Shown: piece after piece, positions 43,272-54,790 of the stretch
Position numbering within the stretch: the first letter of the stretch is position 1
Layout of the letters: each line of letters opens with the position of its first letter
Origin: Lasiodiplodia sp. COLG20
Lineage: Eukaryota > Ascomycota > Dothideomycetes > Botryosphaeriales > Botryosphaeriaceae
NCBI GenBank assembly: GCA_009801085.1
Contig: VNWV01000012.1
Location: 1-64,000 of the forward strand
Direction: 5' to 3'
Length of the DNA stretch: 64,000 nt
Notes under the pieces: generated by a model
What the model saw: the letters and a program-made list of their open reading frames with translations, nothing else
Database searches by the model: none
What the model was told of the DNA's origin: nothing
Program-made: the position numbers and the translations under genes

Positions 43272-44498
43272 TTAGACAGAGTGGGACGGGTTCTCGCCCT
43301 CGGCCACGATTGGCACAGCGAGACCACGGTTGGAGCTCTGCAGCACAAGCTGCTCATGCCGTCTCGCGCGCAGGAAATCCGAGACCGCTCGGATGAGAAT
43401 AAACCAGCCAACAATCATAAGAATGTACGACAACCATTCGCTGGTTGTGATTTGCCCGCTCCCACTCCCAGAGCCGTCGCCAGTCACGTCATTAGGATCG
43501 AAATCGACGTTGTTGGGGTCCTTTGGTGCGTTCCCGAATCCAGTCCCGGCATCTGGCGTGCCTCCGACCATCTCATTGCTGGCGCCCTTCATCGTGAAAC
43601 CGTACTGAACGAGAGTGATACCAAGACCAGCGCGCGCACCGTTCTTGGCGGCATGCGTTGTGTGAAGGAGATAAGTGAGTAGGAAACCGACCAGCTGAAA
43701 GGCCATGGAAATGATAGCGTTCCAAACAAAGGAAAATATGGAGCCGACGGGAAGGCCATCCACGAAGACCTCGTCCGAGTGGAGGCCAGGTGCGAGAATT
43801 GTCGTTTCCCAGTAGGGCGGAGTAGCGTCTGCTGCCGCTTGTTCGTAAGACTGGAAAGCATCGTCAGCAAACATCCATCGCGCGACGGCAGGATGGACAC
43901 AAAACATACCGGAGGCTTTTCCTCCGCATCGTCTTCCCGACTAGGCTTCGCACTAAGGTTCGCAAATACACCGTCGTTGCCCGACCCACCCCCGATTACG
44001 CGGCCGCCTGGCACGAAAGCCGGCAGCTGCGTGACTCTTCGCACGATGGGACGTGGCCTGCTCTCTTCCTCGCTGGATCCCTCATGACCATCATCACTCC
44101 TGCTTGACTCGGGCTGGCCGCGCATTAACCGCTGGCGGTCATCCATGCCATCGCCGTGCTCGTCGTCGGACTCATCGTCGGAAGGGCTGGCGAAAGTGTC
44201 TTCAAGCTCACGGTCGGCGTCGGATGAGAGCGGATCGTGTTCACTCAGTAGGCGCTGCTGCGACGGGGACGAAGCGCGCGATCTGAACGATGGGGGTGGC
44301 GACGACGGTATCGGGTATTGCGGGCCCGGGGCGGCAGCGTTGCTGTTGGACGACGATACATGGTCGTCTTCGTCATGCGCGGACACCTGAGAGCGAGGAC
44401 TTGGTGTTAGTAGAGGTTGCGATAGGTACGTCGCATTGAGGGGGGTGCCTCCGTGGCGTGGGTGGAGATCTTACCCGCTCGTAGCGCTGCGAAGGCAT
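43272..44498 (-). CDS. BSD2: BSD2/NDFIP-like ubiquitin-ligase adaptor
   Basis: Exons 44475-44498 (8 codons), 43910-44386 and 43272-43850, 359 residues. BSD2/NDFIP proteins are Golgi/endosomal membrane adaptors that recruit Nedd4/Rsp5 ligases to membrane cargo such as metal transporters. Start: MPSQRYER spliced to VSAHDEDD. A long acidic/Ser N-terminal region contains RPRPIVRRVTQLPAFVPGG. The intron 2 junction restores EEKPP-SYEQAAADATPPYW, a PPxY-type motif (PPSY) of the kind bound by WW domains. Three membrane segments follow: VGSIFSFVWNAIISMAFQLV, the GFLLTYLL/GARAGLGITLVQYG pair, and LSYILMIVGWFILIRAV. The family is recognised; whether cargo is metal transporters is inference from yeast Bsd2. 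Confidence 0.9.
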
Positions 44499-44904
44499 GG
44501 CTGCGGCTGCTGGCGGCCGACGGTCGCGTTAAGGAGCTGATATGCAAAGAGCGGCTAGGGAGCGATGGAAAGGGCACAGGTCGAAGCAGAAAACCTCCGG
44601 CGGAGTAGGAAAGGGGGACTTTGTGGCGGCGACAACGACGAGCTGGGGGGTGGTCCAGGTACGGCGGAGTAAGGCTGGTCGATGAGACGACGATGTGGTT
44701 GTCACGTCTCGGGCCGGGCGCTTGACTGACTGGTGCTGCGCTCGGCGGCACCGCCACAGCCTTAGGCCCAAAGCGGATGGAGTAATGCGGTCATCCATCT
44801 GCCATCCATTCTCGCGATATTTGATCGCCGTCGCCCGCACATTCCACCATTTTGCGCACCCCACTCCTCCTGTCAACGTCTGTCAATCGCCCAGGGTCCT
44901 CAGC
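44499..44904. promoter_or_regulatory. Shared divergent promoter (BSD2-like / CBP6-like)
   Basis: 406 bp between start codons, with pyrimidine-rich stretches on both sides. No TATA box seen. Confidence 0.4.
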
Positions 44905-45305
44905 ATGGCATCGGTTCGCCCACTCCTTTTCCTTGCCTTCCCCAACGGTCCCTCTGACTTAGCGTCTTTTCCCAATAGACAATCGCGAAACACTACGCGC
45001 GCATCGCCGGCGCCTGGCCCAAAGACGTGCTGCGACCCACTGTACAGTTTCAAGATGCCCTGAAGGCGCGTGCCGCCGCAGCCTCCGCCGCACCCGAAGC
45101 CCAAGAGCTGAGAAACGCCAATGCGCTTTACTCACTGCTCGACAACCGCTATGCGAACAAGTACCCAGCCTCGCCCTCACTGTTGAAGCCGCGCAGCAAT
45201 CCTTCGTACTACGACGATCTTATGGTCGAGCTTTCCCGGGCTCCGGAGCGCGGATGGTTCGAACGCCTCACCAACAAGTGGAAGGGATTGCTGAGGTTGA
45301 AATAA
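44905..45305 (+). CDS. CBP6: CBP6/UQCC2-like complex III assembly factor
   Basis: Exons 44905-44913 (ATG GCA TCG only) and 44979-45305, 111 residues. Cbp6, with Cbp3, binds the mitochondrial ribosome exit and new cytochrome b for bc1 assembly. The protein reads MAS-TIAKHYARIAGAWPKDVLRP, then an Ala-rich helix, then NALYSLLDNRYANKYP. It ends SNPSYYDDLMVEL, matching yeast Cbp6's KPAGNPQYYQRLI block by position. The 65-bp intron has a GTTCGC donor (similar to the MAPEG gene) and a TAG acceptor. Without this nine-base exon there is no in-frame ATG before the conserved KHYAR motif. Good family match for a small, fast-evolving protein. Confidence 0.82.
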
Positions 45306-46015
45306 AGAGGTAGATACACTGGGGATTTCATGCGTCACGATATTGTATATTACACTGTGTCAATAAGAAAGACTGATTGGAGGCCACGCATAATGACAGG
45401 GACCGGAGCTGGGTTGTATCGTTTGGAAATGTCTCAACAAGTCTCATAGTGCGTCAGGACATTTGCAAGAAAAAAAAATAACAAATCATTGGCCGGCCTC
45501 GTTTTGCCCAATAACTCTTGCAAGTTCAAGGCAGCTTTGCTTTTTTCCGCGTTCAAATAACGGCACAAACACAAAGATTGCCACATGGAGAACTACCAGC
45601 TCAGCCAATTATTCATGAACTTCTATCGCATACCTGGATTAATCTATGGTACACGTTACTCCAGCGCCTCGTTCAAGTTAAATGTCTTTGGTCCCGCCGA
45701 ACCCCAGGGGGAAACCCGAAATGCTTGAAGAAGGATGTAGCAACAAGAACAGAAAAAAGCCACTCAGCCGAATGTCGAAAGCCCCCAAAGCCAGTATCAA
45801 CAAACGCCCCATTACCTCCACCCCCCTCCAGCAACTCCAGGCCATGGCATCCAGCGAGAAAAAATGCCTCTTCTTTGAATAAAAAAAGACACAGTGGACA
45901 TGATGAAACAATCCGGAATACAAGTGTAGTCGCTGCCCGATAATCGTGTCTGAAAGCAGAGTGTCCAGTACCCGCTGATGATACCTGGATCGTCAATGCA
46001 CTAGAGTACAGTGAA
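45306..46015. other. 0.7 kb convergent spacer
   Basis: 3' flanks of CBP6 and HPC2, AT-richer; no gene seen. Confidence 0.45.
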
Positions 46016-47990
46016 TTAGGAAACAGTTCCAGGATATGGTGCCACGGGTTTTGCAGCTAGATTCGCTGCCATCTTCTCACGCTCAAGCTTCTCCGCCTCC
46101 ATCATGGCGCGATCAGCTTTGGTGACACGAGGCTTGCGCGTAGTCAGGCCCCCGCGAGAGCCACGACCTCCTCCACGGGCCCTAGAAGCAGCAGTGTCTC
46201 CCCGAGTGGCCCCACCTCTGCCACGGCCCCTGCCACGGCCACGTGCAACACTGCCATCCGACCTGAAAAAGGTTAGTGAATGCGAGCTTACGAGAATATT
46301 CTAGCACATACCTCTCAACAGTGGGCTTCTCTCCTTCCGTGAGGAGAGGGCCACTGTATACGAAGAAACCGTCCTTAGCCATAAGGGCAGACTGCTCCCA
46401 TGCGAGTTCAGTGTCGTCAATGAAGTCGTCATCCTTGTCGTAGTCCTCGACCTTCTTCTTCCGTTGCCTCTTCTTTCCCTCTTGAGTGAGGTCATCTTCC
46501 ATGCCACCCATCTCCACGTTACTCTCCGGCTCCGAGAGGTCGACGGACATGTCATCAGCAGACGCGGCACCTGAACCTCTTTCCAAAGCAGCAGCCGCGG
46601 CCGCCATTTGACGTCTCCTCTCCCGTGCAGCAGCAACACGCGGGTGAAGGGCAGCGAAGCCATACTTCTTCTCGACTTCACGTGCAAAGTTGATAGTGAC
46701 GTTGGTCTGGCCCTTGAGTGGAAAAGTAAGCCAGATATTGGTGCCTTCGGTAGATGACCCTTTTCCGGAGGCGGCGCCAACGAAAGGGACGCTAGAAAGT
46801 AGACCACCGCCGCCTGGGAGTGGAGGAGGAGGAGCGGCATCTTTGGGCTTGGACTTCTGCGGTGCAGGCGGAGTCGGCGCACCAGACGACCCAGCAGATT
46901 CCGCTTTCTTCGGCGCCGGCACAGGTTGCAGATTCGGCTGCAGTTGTGGCTGGGGCTGGGGCGGCTGTTGCAGTTGAGCGGGAGCATAAGGCGATTGCGC
47001 CGGCAGTTGCTGTTGATGCGTCGACGGCGGCAGTTGCTGCTGGTGTTCGATGCCCTCCATAGGTGTCGCGTTCATTGGAGGAGGCTTAGACATTTGCGTT
47101 GTCTCACTTGGAGGACCAAATGGATTTGGCTTGGATTGGATAGGTGCGGGCGACGCAGGTGCAGAAGTGACGGACATGGGCGGTTGGAAGCGATTTTGTT
47201 GCGTGAGGTGGGTTTGGTTTGTTATGGAAGGCGGGTCGATGAGACTGTTGATAGAAGGCGACGCACTGGCACGGTTGACAACGCGTGCAGGCGGGGAGAC
47301 AGGCGGGAGGCTGCTCGAATGGTGGTTCTGGGTCACAGGAACAGTGGACGAGCGAATTGGGTCATACAGCTGACCGCTCGAAGCCGGGCGTGGGTTGGGC
47401 GGAGTTGCAGCAACGACATGAGCTACAGCAGGGTTGGGAATGGGTTCGGGGTTGCTGGGTGCTATGTGCGGAGATGGTGCGGCGGGAATTGTGCCCACAA
47501 GGTCAGTGATCTTGGGCTGCCGCGAAGCTGAGGGCTGGTGCTGCTGCTGCGGCGGCGGCGGCGGCGCGGGTTTGTCTTCAGGCGCATGAGCGGGAGCCGG
47601 CGCGGGAGCCGTTGCCGCTGCCGCTGCGGCAGCAGCCGTCTCCGCTGCAGTCTTGCGCTTCTTCCGCTGCGGCGGCGGTGCATTGGGATCCTTGGGTGCG
47701 CGGGTGCGCGGAGCGCGCTTGGGCTTTTCCTCGCCGTTTGCATTTGCATTGGCGGCCGCGGCAGGCTCTCGCTTTTTGCGCGGCTTCTTGGGTGCAGCGG
47801 TGGCTGGTGCAGAGGTGGTTGTGGTGTTGTTAAATTTAGCGGCGGACGTGGGTGCGGGCGGTGGTGCTGCACCACCAAGAACGTGGATCGTGGAGCCGTG
47901 ACCGTTGGAGTTGGCGGCGCTTGCGCCGGACGGATCGATGTCGGGCGACCCAGGGGGCGTCGAGAGATCGTCTGGGGACGACGAGCTCAT
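46016..47990 (-). CDS. HPC2: HPC2/ubinuclein-like HIR complex subunit
   Basis: Exons 46312-47990 and 46016-46262, 641 residues. Hpc2 is part of the HIR histone chaperone, which deposits H3-H4 outside S phase and represses histone genes. The first 400 residues are Pro/Ala/Gln-rich with basic nuclear patches (KKPRKKREP, PQRKKRKT). The conserved Hpc2-related domain near residue 510-555 reads VEDYDKDDDFIDDTELAWE, then ALMAKDGFFVYSGPL, the hallmark that contacts histones. Just upstream is NIWLTFPLKGQTNVTINFAR. The second exon adds an RGRGRGRGG-type Arg/Gly tail and a Lys/Glu helix. Start at the ATG 47988-47990 (MSSSSPDDLSTPPGSPD). It is divergent from the RPAP1 gene. Confidence 0.92.
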
Positions 47991-48797
47991 TATGTGCAGT
48001 GAGAGACAACCGCGGACTGGTCTCCGGCACGAACACCTAATAGCAAGGGACAGCGGTCGCAAACCTCCACCGCGACGGCGACGACGACACTGCACGTAAC
48101 GATCGGACGGGACGCAGCTGTCCAGGCACCGGCGGGCGACCTAAATCGGATATTCAGCTGCAGCGGGGGCGCCGCAACTCGGTTTCAGGGGATGGTTGAT
48201 GGACGCAGATCCGTAGCAGCGGTAGCTGATGGAAGACGTCGAGAGACGAAGGAGGACGGGGCGGGTGTTAAGAGGAGAGGAAGGCAGCGGGCGATAGAGG
48301 CCATTTCATTGCGGGCGGCGTTCGCAGCGTGCGACACCTCAGAGACGACTTAGTTAAACAAGCCGCGGGGACCAAGGGCCTGCGAAAGCCAGAGCGAGGG
48401 CCCTCTCATCGATTAGAGACCCCAAAGACCCGCTACATATGGCTTTTCCGCATCCCAGCATCGTGCTCCGTCTTGCTGCCGCATCGTGGTGAAGCCTGTC
48501 CGAAGCAGCCGGTGCTTCCGTCCGAGCAGCATCATCTCTGCGCTTCCCGCGGCCAACTGGCATCACAGGCCCCATGAGGTGCGCGTGCTGCTGGTTCATT
48601 GCTTTTCGGCAACTGCATCTTTCTCGTTCTCGGAAGGCGCCACAGTCAAGCCACAGTTGCGGAGCTTTAGCCGTAGGGCTTGGCGGGCGATCAAACCAGG
48701 GTACAACTACGGTAAGTGCGTCAACCTTCTCTCACCGACCGCACCCGCCAAAAACAACCGCCACGCCATCTCCACACGCTCCACGCTTCTCCCCGCC
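47991..48797. promoter_or_regulatory. Shared divergent promoter (HPC2 / RPAP1)
   Basis: 807 bp between start codons, GC-rich with many CpG-like steps. A GTAAGTG donor at 48713-48719 just upstream of the RPAP1 ATG suggests a possible 5' UTR intron. No TATA box seen. Confidence 0.35.
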
Positions 48798-50285
48798 ATG
48801 AGTGCACTGGGCAAGGGCGAGCGTTTCTACGTCAACTTCGACGACCCTGAGCGCGGCATCATCGGCGACCGCGTGGACGCCGCGCAAGCGCACGATGACG
48901 CACTGCCGGCTTTTCCTGGTCTCAGCTTCGTTGCCGATGTCAAAGAACGCGACACTTCGGAAGTGAAGCCACCCGCAGCGCCCTCGTTTAAAAGCACCTC
49001 CAACGGCTTCCCTGCGCACAAGAAACGCACGCGTGTATCTGCCTTCAAGCAGCAGCGGAACGCCGCGAAGGACCCTTCCGGGCAAAAGGGCCAGGACAGA
49101 GAACCCGCCGGCCCCGCTGTCGCATCGCCTGTACCGACCCGAGAAGATGTCTCACCTCCGGTCGCTACAGTGCCTAGGGAGGGTGCTAGTGCTGAGGAGA
49201 TAGAGCGTCGTCAGATCGATGAGGATAATCAGAGGAGACTAGCGGCGATGACGCCCGAAGAGATCGAGGCTGAGAGGCAAGAGCTTTTCGCCAGTCTCAA
49301 TGCTGCATTCATTCAGAGATTACTGGCGAGAGCAAACATAGACGAGGGCAGCAATGAGCGCTCATTTTCCTCCACGACTGATCTACCGCAGACAGAAACA
49401 CCTCCGAGCACATCCACTGAACCAAAATTACCGAAATCAGAGAAGAAAGTAACATTCGAGGAGCCCGTCACGGACATGCCATCAGCAGATTCTGCAAAGG
49501 CAGATGATACAGGGAACGCCGGAGCAGACAACGCAGCAGACGATGCAGCAGTCGATGTTTCGAAACTTGAGGCAGCGCCCGAAAACTCACTCCCCGCAGC
49601 TCCAGCAATTCACTTTCCCCGCCCTTTGCAACCGCCCGAGCTCGATCCCAATGACCCCAACTTCCTCCAGGACCTCCACGACAAGTACTTCCCCGATCTC
49701 GCAGCAGATCCGCAATCGCTTGCATGGGCGGCGCCCCTGCCTACGCCGGGGTCCGAAGCAGACAAGCAATCGCCATACCACCCATCGCTCCGCAGCCTGG
49801 ACGCGAAAGACATCCGCTTTGGCTTCAACGGCGCCATAATACCACCCAAGGTCGCACGGGACATGCCCGTCACCCTCGGCCTTCACCATCATGGCGAAGC
49901 ACCTGAATCGGCAGGCTACACGATCCCAGAGCTCGCGCTTCTTGCGCGCAGCAAAGTGCCAGCCCAACGATGCATGGCTTTTCAGACGCTTGGACGGATA
50001 TTGTTCCGGCTCGGTTGCGGCGAGTTTGGAATTGAGGGTACGATCGAGGTGGACGGTCCGGAGGTTTTGAAGGAGGGGCATGAAGATGAGCTAGAACGAC
50101 AGAATGAGAGGGACATGTCAATGCTGGCGAGGGGCTTGTGGGACTGTGTTGAGGAGCATCGCGTCGTAGATACGCTGTCGGAGGAGGTGAACAAGCAGAG
50201 CGGGCATTTGACTGCCAAAACTTTCGCAGAAGAGGCGCTATGGTACTGGAGAAAGGGTGGTGGTAGGAAGAAGAGAGCTGTGTAA
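48798..50285 (+). CDS. RBA50: RNA polymerase II-associated protein 1 (RPAP1/RBA50)
   Basis: Single exon, 495 residues, start ATG 48798-48800 (MSALGKGERFYVNFDDPERG). RPAP1/Rba50 helps assemble RNA polymerase II in the cytoplasm. The N-terminal RPAP1_N-type region (EEIERRQIDEDNQRRLAAM, TPEEIEAERQELFASLNAAF) is followed by a disordered acidic linker. The C-terminal RPAP1_C-type block reads DAKDIRFGFNGAIIPPK, TLGLHHHGEAPESAGYTIPE and LARSKVPAQRCMAFQTLGRI. Fungal forms lack the long metazoan helical extension, and the length is right for this group. No introns within the coding region. Confidence 0.92.
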   Translation: MSALGKGERFYVNFDDPERGIIGDRVDAAQAHDDALPAFPGLSFVADVKERDTSEVKPPAAPSFKSTSNGFPAHKKRTRVSAFKQQRNAAKDPSGQKGQDREPAGPAVASPVPTREDVSPPVATVPREGASAEEIERRQIDEDNQRRLAAMTPEEIEAERQELFASLNAAFIQRLLARANIDEGSNERSFSSTTDLPQTETPPSTSTEPKLPKSEKKVTFEEPVTDMPSADSAKADDTGNAGADNAADDAAVDVSKLEAAPENSLPAAPAIHFPRPLQPPELDPNDPNFLQDLHDKYFPDLAADPQSLAWAAPLPTPGSEADKQSPYHPSLRSLDAKDIRFGFNGAIIPPKVARDMPVTLGLHHHGEAPESAGYTIPELALLARSKVPAQRCMAFQTLGRILFRLGCGEFGIEGTIEVDGPEVLKEGHEDELERQNERDMSMLARGLWDCVEEHRVVDTLSEEVNKQSGHLTAKTFAEEALWYWRKGGGRKKRAV

Positions 50286-50678
50286 AAAGAAATTCGTGGA
50301 ATGGATAACTTACCGAGATATTCCACACATTATTGTGAGTGCGTACAAGGAAGCTATGGAATCAAAATAAATGCAGTTTTCACGAGATGGCCGCTCAAAT
50401 GATGTGTAATGCAGGCAGGAAAGAAAAAGAGAAAGAAAAAGAGCTACCTGGTCGATTCTGCCCGCATTCATGGCCGCTTTTCCGTTTTCAAGTAACTTAT
50501 GCTCACAAAACCGAGACCTTACCTTAGTTTGCTCCGGTGTACTAATTAGATAGATGCTATCATATCATCGCTATCCTGGAGAAACCAAAGTCATCACCAA
50601 CCATCCAACGCCTGGAAAAAAGAAATTTGGTGAAATCACTCCTGTGACCGTCTCTTGTTTCTTTCTTTCTAACACCGA
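50286..50678. other. 393-bp convergent spacer
   Basis: 3' flanks of RPAP1 and tubulin cofactor C; no gene seen. Confidence 0.45.
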
Positions 50679-52186
50679 TTAATGCTTTGACTGTATCCTG
50701 ACGGCCTTGAATATCTCCTCCAAGCCCATATCTGGACTGCCGGGTACCAAGTTCTTCCACACGTGCTCCGAGATGCGCGACTCCACAGGGAGAACGCTCC
50801 AATTGGGGCTGTGCTCGGCCTTGAGCCACTTGAAGTCATCAACCTGGTCCCATAAGTTCGGTTGTGCGGAGGAGTCTTCGTGGGTCTAGTGGAGAAGTCA
50901 GCATTTATTAAAGCAATGATCTCCAATCTGAAAGTGATAGAAAAGCAGATTTGTCAAGTTTAGCAAGCAGAACTCACGTAGTTATCGGGCAACGGCGCGA
51001 ATCTGATGCCCACGCAATCCTCGATAATTGGCCTACTGCCGCATTGCAGGTACACGTCAACGTTCTTGCAGTCATGCATGCGGAACTGGCGCGCGTTGAT
51101 CACCAACACGCTACCTTCGACAGCGGTGATATGAATGGCGCCGGCAACGCGGCCGCAGACGAGCAGCGAGTCGCGCACGTTCTTGACCGTCAGGCCGGCA
51201 AAGGGGGCGCCGCCATTGGCCTCGGCCGTGGGCTGGCTCATGTCGACGATGCAGCGGCGCACGTTCGCGATGGTGCCGGCCGACGTCGCGTGCGAGGCGG
51301 TGGGCGGCAGGATGATGTGCAGGCCGGAGTGGCCCGCGATGGTGACGCTGCTCGTCCCGCTGAACGACGGCTTGCGCACCGGCGACCCTTGCTGCTGCGA
51401 GCTGCTGAGGTGCCGGTTCACGAAGCCATCCTGCGCCGTGCCGCCGTGACCGTCCAGCCCCACGCCGTTCTGACTGGTGAGGCTCGTGCTGCCGTTGCCG
51501 AGGCCATCTCCTGCGCCCTCGTTCGCTGGCGTGCCGGGTGCGGCGGGGGATGCGAAGGCGCTGGATTCCGCGGTCGACGTGTCTCCAGAGCTGGCGGTGG
51601 CGTCGTTAAGCTGGCGCGCTCCCGGGAGTTTGAGACGTTGCTGCGAGGCGAGCTCGGCGGCGTCCTCGAGCGAGATGGCAGACGGGTTCTTGTGGTGCGA
51701 GACGGCGGAGATGGCGCCGGACTGGCGGGTGGACTTGAAGGAAAACTTGCTGCGGGGGGCGAAAGCGGCGCGGGCCTGGTTCAGCTTGTCGTTGAGGGCT
51801 TTGATGGCCTGTGGCAAGCAAGGAAAGAGAAGAACGTTAGAGCTCCGTGAGCTAGCTGCGGTGGGTGGGGGGTCCGCGCGCGCAAACCTCAGAATATGTT
51901 CGCTGGTCGTACGCCGGGATGTAGCTCGAGGCGTCCTTGACTTCGCGCGACAGCCTTGCTATGCCAGCCAGGCAGTGCTCCACGCCATCTGCCCGCTCGC
52001 CGCCCGTGATTGCCTTGTCCGCGAGCCGGTTGATCTCCTCCTGGAGCTCTGGTGGGCAGTTGTTAGCGTGTGTGGCAGGGATGCGGGGGTGTTCGCGTGC
52101 TCACCTGTCACCTCATGCTGGAAGTAGCGGAAGAAGCGCTCCTTCAAGCCGCTGTCCGCGTTTTGCTGTGGCGGAAGAGTAGCCAT
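50679..52186 (-). CDS. TBCC: Tubulin-folding cofactor C
   Basis: Exons 52105-52186, 51888-52048, 50978-51808 and 50679-50885, 426 residues. Cofactor C acts as a GTPase activator in the tubulin dimer assembly complex (yeast Cin2). The N-terminal helical domain (LKERFFRYFQHEVTELQEEI, then SREVKDASSYIPAYDQRTYS) corresponds to the TBCC N-terminal bundle. A long Ser/Gly linker follows. The C-CAP/cofactor C beta-helix reads LTVKNVRDSLLVCGRVAGAI, then INARQFRMHDCKNVDVYLQC, then SRPIIEDCVGIRFAPLP. The QFRMH arginine is the known catalytic (QFR) finger position. The last exon adds WDQVDDFKWLKAEHSPNWSV, the usual C-terminal element. Confidence 0.93.
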
Positions 52187-53584
52187 TGGTGAGACGTGTA
52201 AATCGCGCAATTGAAGCGCTTGCTGCACGAAGGTTCTGTGGTTCAAGTGAGATCAGTAGGATTGGCGGATGACGGTTTGTGGTTCACTTTAAACAGCGGC
52301 ATGCATGGCCAGCACTGTACCGGAAGCTAGGTAGAAGACCGTTTATTAGGCTCGTTGCGGGGACCAGGCCCTAGAGAGTCCCCGCCGTGGAGTCAACAAA
52401 ATTCTGGGCGTCAGGCGGTCGATCCCGATGCAAGTCCGCAGGACGTCTCCTCACGTCCTCCTGCACGTCAAGATGGTGGCGGCGGGGGAGCGTCAGGGAT
52501 GACGCCCACGACATTCCTTTTGGGGACGAGCTATGCCGCACCCAACTGGTCGCCCGCGTGCCATCGCAACGAGGCGGAGCATTAGCTGCCGAGCCTGCAG
52601 CCTTCGCCAGCGCCTCTGGCGTCTGGTGGATGACTTCTCTTTTCTCCGTCGTCCATGTCATGTGCGCGGGCGGACGCGAGTCAGTCGATATTCCGGGGGC
52701 ACAGGGACACCATGCAAGTGCGGCAAGGCGATACTCTTGCTCAATGCACCCGCAGAGCTATGACGCTATAAAAAGCATAAACCGACGTCGGTGATCTGAT
52801 ATCCTCCTGCCAATCCCTTTAACATCTTTGAAACCCATTCCACGCCTATGTCGTATTCAAATAGAGATGGACCCGTATTCACCTTTGCTCAGCGCTAATC
52901 CTGCGGCTAATCCTCTAAAACATTCTTTATCCACGTCGACACAGGGAGATAGCCTCACATGCTACACGTCCGCTAAGGCAATAGGTAGCGTGACCGGGTT
53001 GGAAAGTGGTCGCATGCGGCCTTTGTCGTAGCTTTCGGCTCAACATGTCCGCCTCACTGCCCTAACCAGACTCAGAAATACAGAAACTCCGTAACCCCTT
53101 GATGCGCACATGGAGCCCATCGTTTGCCCTAGCTCAATAATATCTGTCGGGGCTTTCGGATGAAACTGAAATTGACAGAGCACGCCTCCTTAGTATGCTG
53201 CCATACGTTCTGCACAAGACCCGAAGTGTTTACGACCATCTACAATCCACGTGCATACATAATATTTTGAAAAGAGTGAACTTGGGGCTTCGACGCCATG
53301 AATCCGGGATGTCGTTGTAAACCAGTGAAGATCTGTGTAAGTCGAGATGCTCATGCAAGAAAGCGACTTGCGGTCACGTCCTGAACCCAACCCGGTTCTG
53401 ACGTAAGGAAATCGATTTGTACATGTAGGCCAGCTGTAGCTGGCGGTATCTTGCTCTAGTTTTTGAGCAGCTGAAAGGCGCCATGGTACTGCCATTGCTC
53501 GCCATTCCATCAGCTCTCCATGCTTTACATCCGCCACATCCTCGATTCTGCTCGTTTTGCGCAAACTTGAGGTTACTTTATCAT
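52187..53584. other. 1.4 kb spacer
   Basis: Cofactor C promoter and 3' flank of the complex I gene. It contains a plus-strand TATAAAA (52767-52773) 94 bp before a 54-codon frame (52867-53031) that I do not call as a gene. Otherwise nothing seen. Confidence 0.4.
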
Positions 53585-54331
53585 TTAGTGGGAGGGCGGC
53601 GCCGTGATCTCGTAGCCGTACTTCTCCTGGAGCCTCTGCCGTCTCCTCTCCTCGTAGCCAGGAGGGTAGATACCTGTAAAGTATCAGCAATTCATCTCGC
53701 GCCATATCTACAATCATAGCGCATACCGCGGCCCTCGCCGATCCTAGCAACGGTCTCCTCTGCCGGCGTCCTGTAGTTCGTCCTCAGGAACCGTTTCCTT
53801 TCAAACTCATCCGAGTTGGGATCTTTGTTGTATCCGGTCAAAGCGTGGCCGCAGAAGTCAAAGGTACTGAGAATAGCGGCAAGGCCAACACCGTAGCCGA
53901 GGACGGCGGGCATAGTCCGGACTGGTGCCCCAAAATTAGCCAATGCGTCTACTCCGTCAGAATACCGCATGCCATACACCTCAAGCCGACCATAGCACCA
54001 CCGAAGAAGCCGCCAATGGCCTCATTCCAGGTGTCGTCCTTCTGGCGCAGGTTCGCCGCGGCGGAACGAGAGAACTCGTAGGCGCCACCCATGGCCGCTA
54101 CGGCGGATCAGCATCTTGCCATATCAATTGCATTTACGGATGCGTCGGCGTACTGAAGAAGGCAATGGTCGTGCCGGAGCGGGTGAAGATGCCCATGGGG
54201 CCGTAGTTCTGCTTCTGCAGGGTGTTCTGGATGCCGGACACGAAGGTGCCGGCACCGGCCGTGACCATCGTGGTCTTGATGGTCCGGCCGATCGTGTCCT
54301 TGGGGTGGTACGGGTGGTCGTCGTGGGCCAT
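53585..54331 (-). CDS. Complex I 21.3 kDa subunit (NDUFA11-like)
   Basis: Exons 54154-54331, 53978-54097, 53727-53921 and 53585-53673, 193 residues (about 21 kDa). It is an accessory membrane subunit of mitochondrial NADH:ubiquinone oxidoreductase, in the inner membrane arm. Start: MAHDDHPYHPKDTIGRTIKT. Membrane segments are Tim17-like, glycine-rich: TTMVTAGAGTFVSGIQNTLQ, then AIGGFFGGAMVGL, then MPAVLGYGVGLAAILSTFDF. The C-terminus (FERKRFLRTNYRTPAEETV, then GIYPPGYEERRRQRLQEKYG) is characteristic of the fungal 21.3 kDa protein. Intron 2 is best placed with donor GTATGG after AGG T, which keeps the frame. Divergent from UBP2. Confidence 0.92.
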
Positions 54332-54790
54332 TTTGGGCGGCGGTCGAGAGCGATGCGATGGTCGAGGTTGTGGTGTCAGCCAGATTGGATTGGCTCTCCG
54401 CTATCGAAGCTGCGGCCACCGCTCACCGCCCGATTCTGCCCGCCGCCAACACTACGTGACAGGAGCTTTGACATCACACCCAGACGCAGGACAAGACAAG
54501 CTCACACGCCTGTTCCTTGTGCCTCACCCAGCCGACTTGACGTGGCGTGCCCAGCAAAGCCGCTATAGCGCGCGTCCCTCGTTTGCCGTCACCCGCTTAC
54601 GCGTTCGCCATCCGCTCGCCGCTCACACATTATCCGCCTCATCATCCCGCCGCGTTGTTTGTCGCATCTGCCATAGCGGTGGCACACAACAGCGCCATAC
54701 GTTTTCGCACTTCCCCAGCACTTCTCCGTCACCTCGGCTTCCTCCTCCGCTTTCTGCTTTCTGCACACTCGTCGAGAGCCCACTGTCCAC
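54332..54790. promoter_or_regulatory. Shared divergent promoter (complex I subunit / UBP2)
   Basis: 459 bp between start codons, pyrimidine-rich on the plus strand near 54700-54760. No TATA box seen. Confidence 0.4.
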
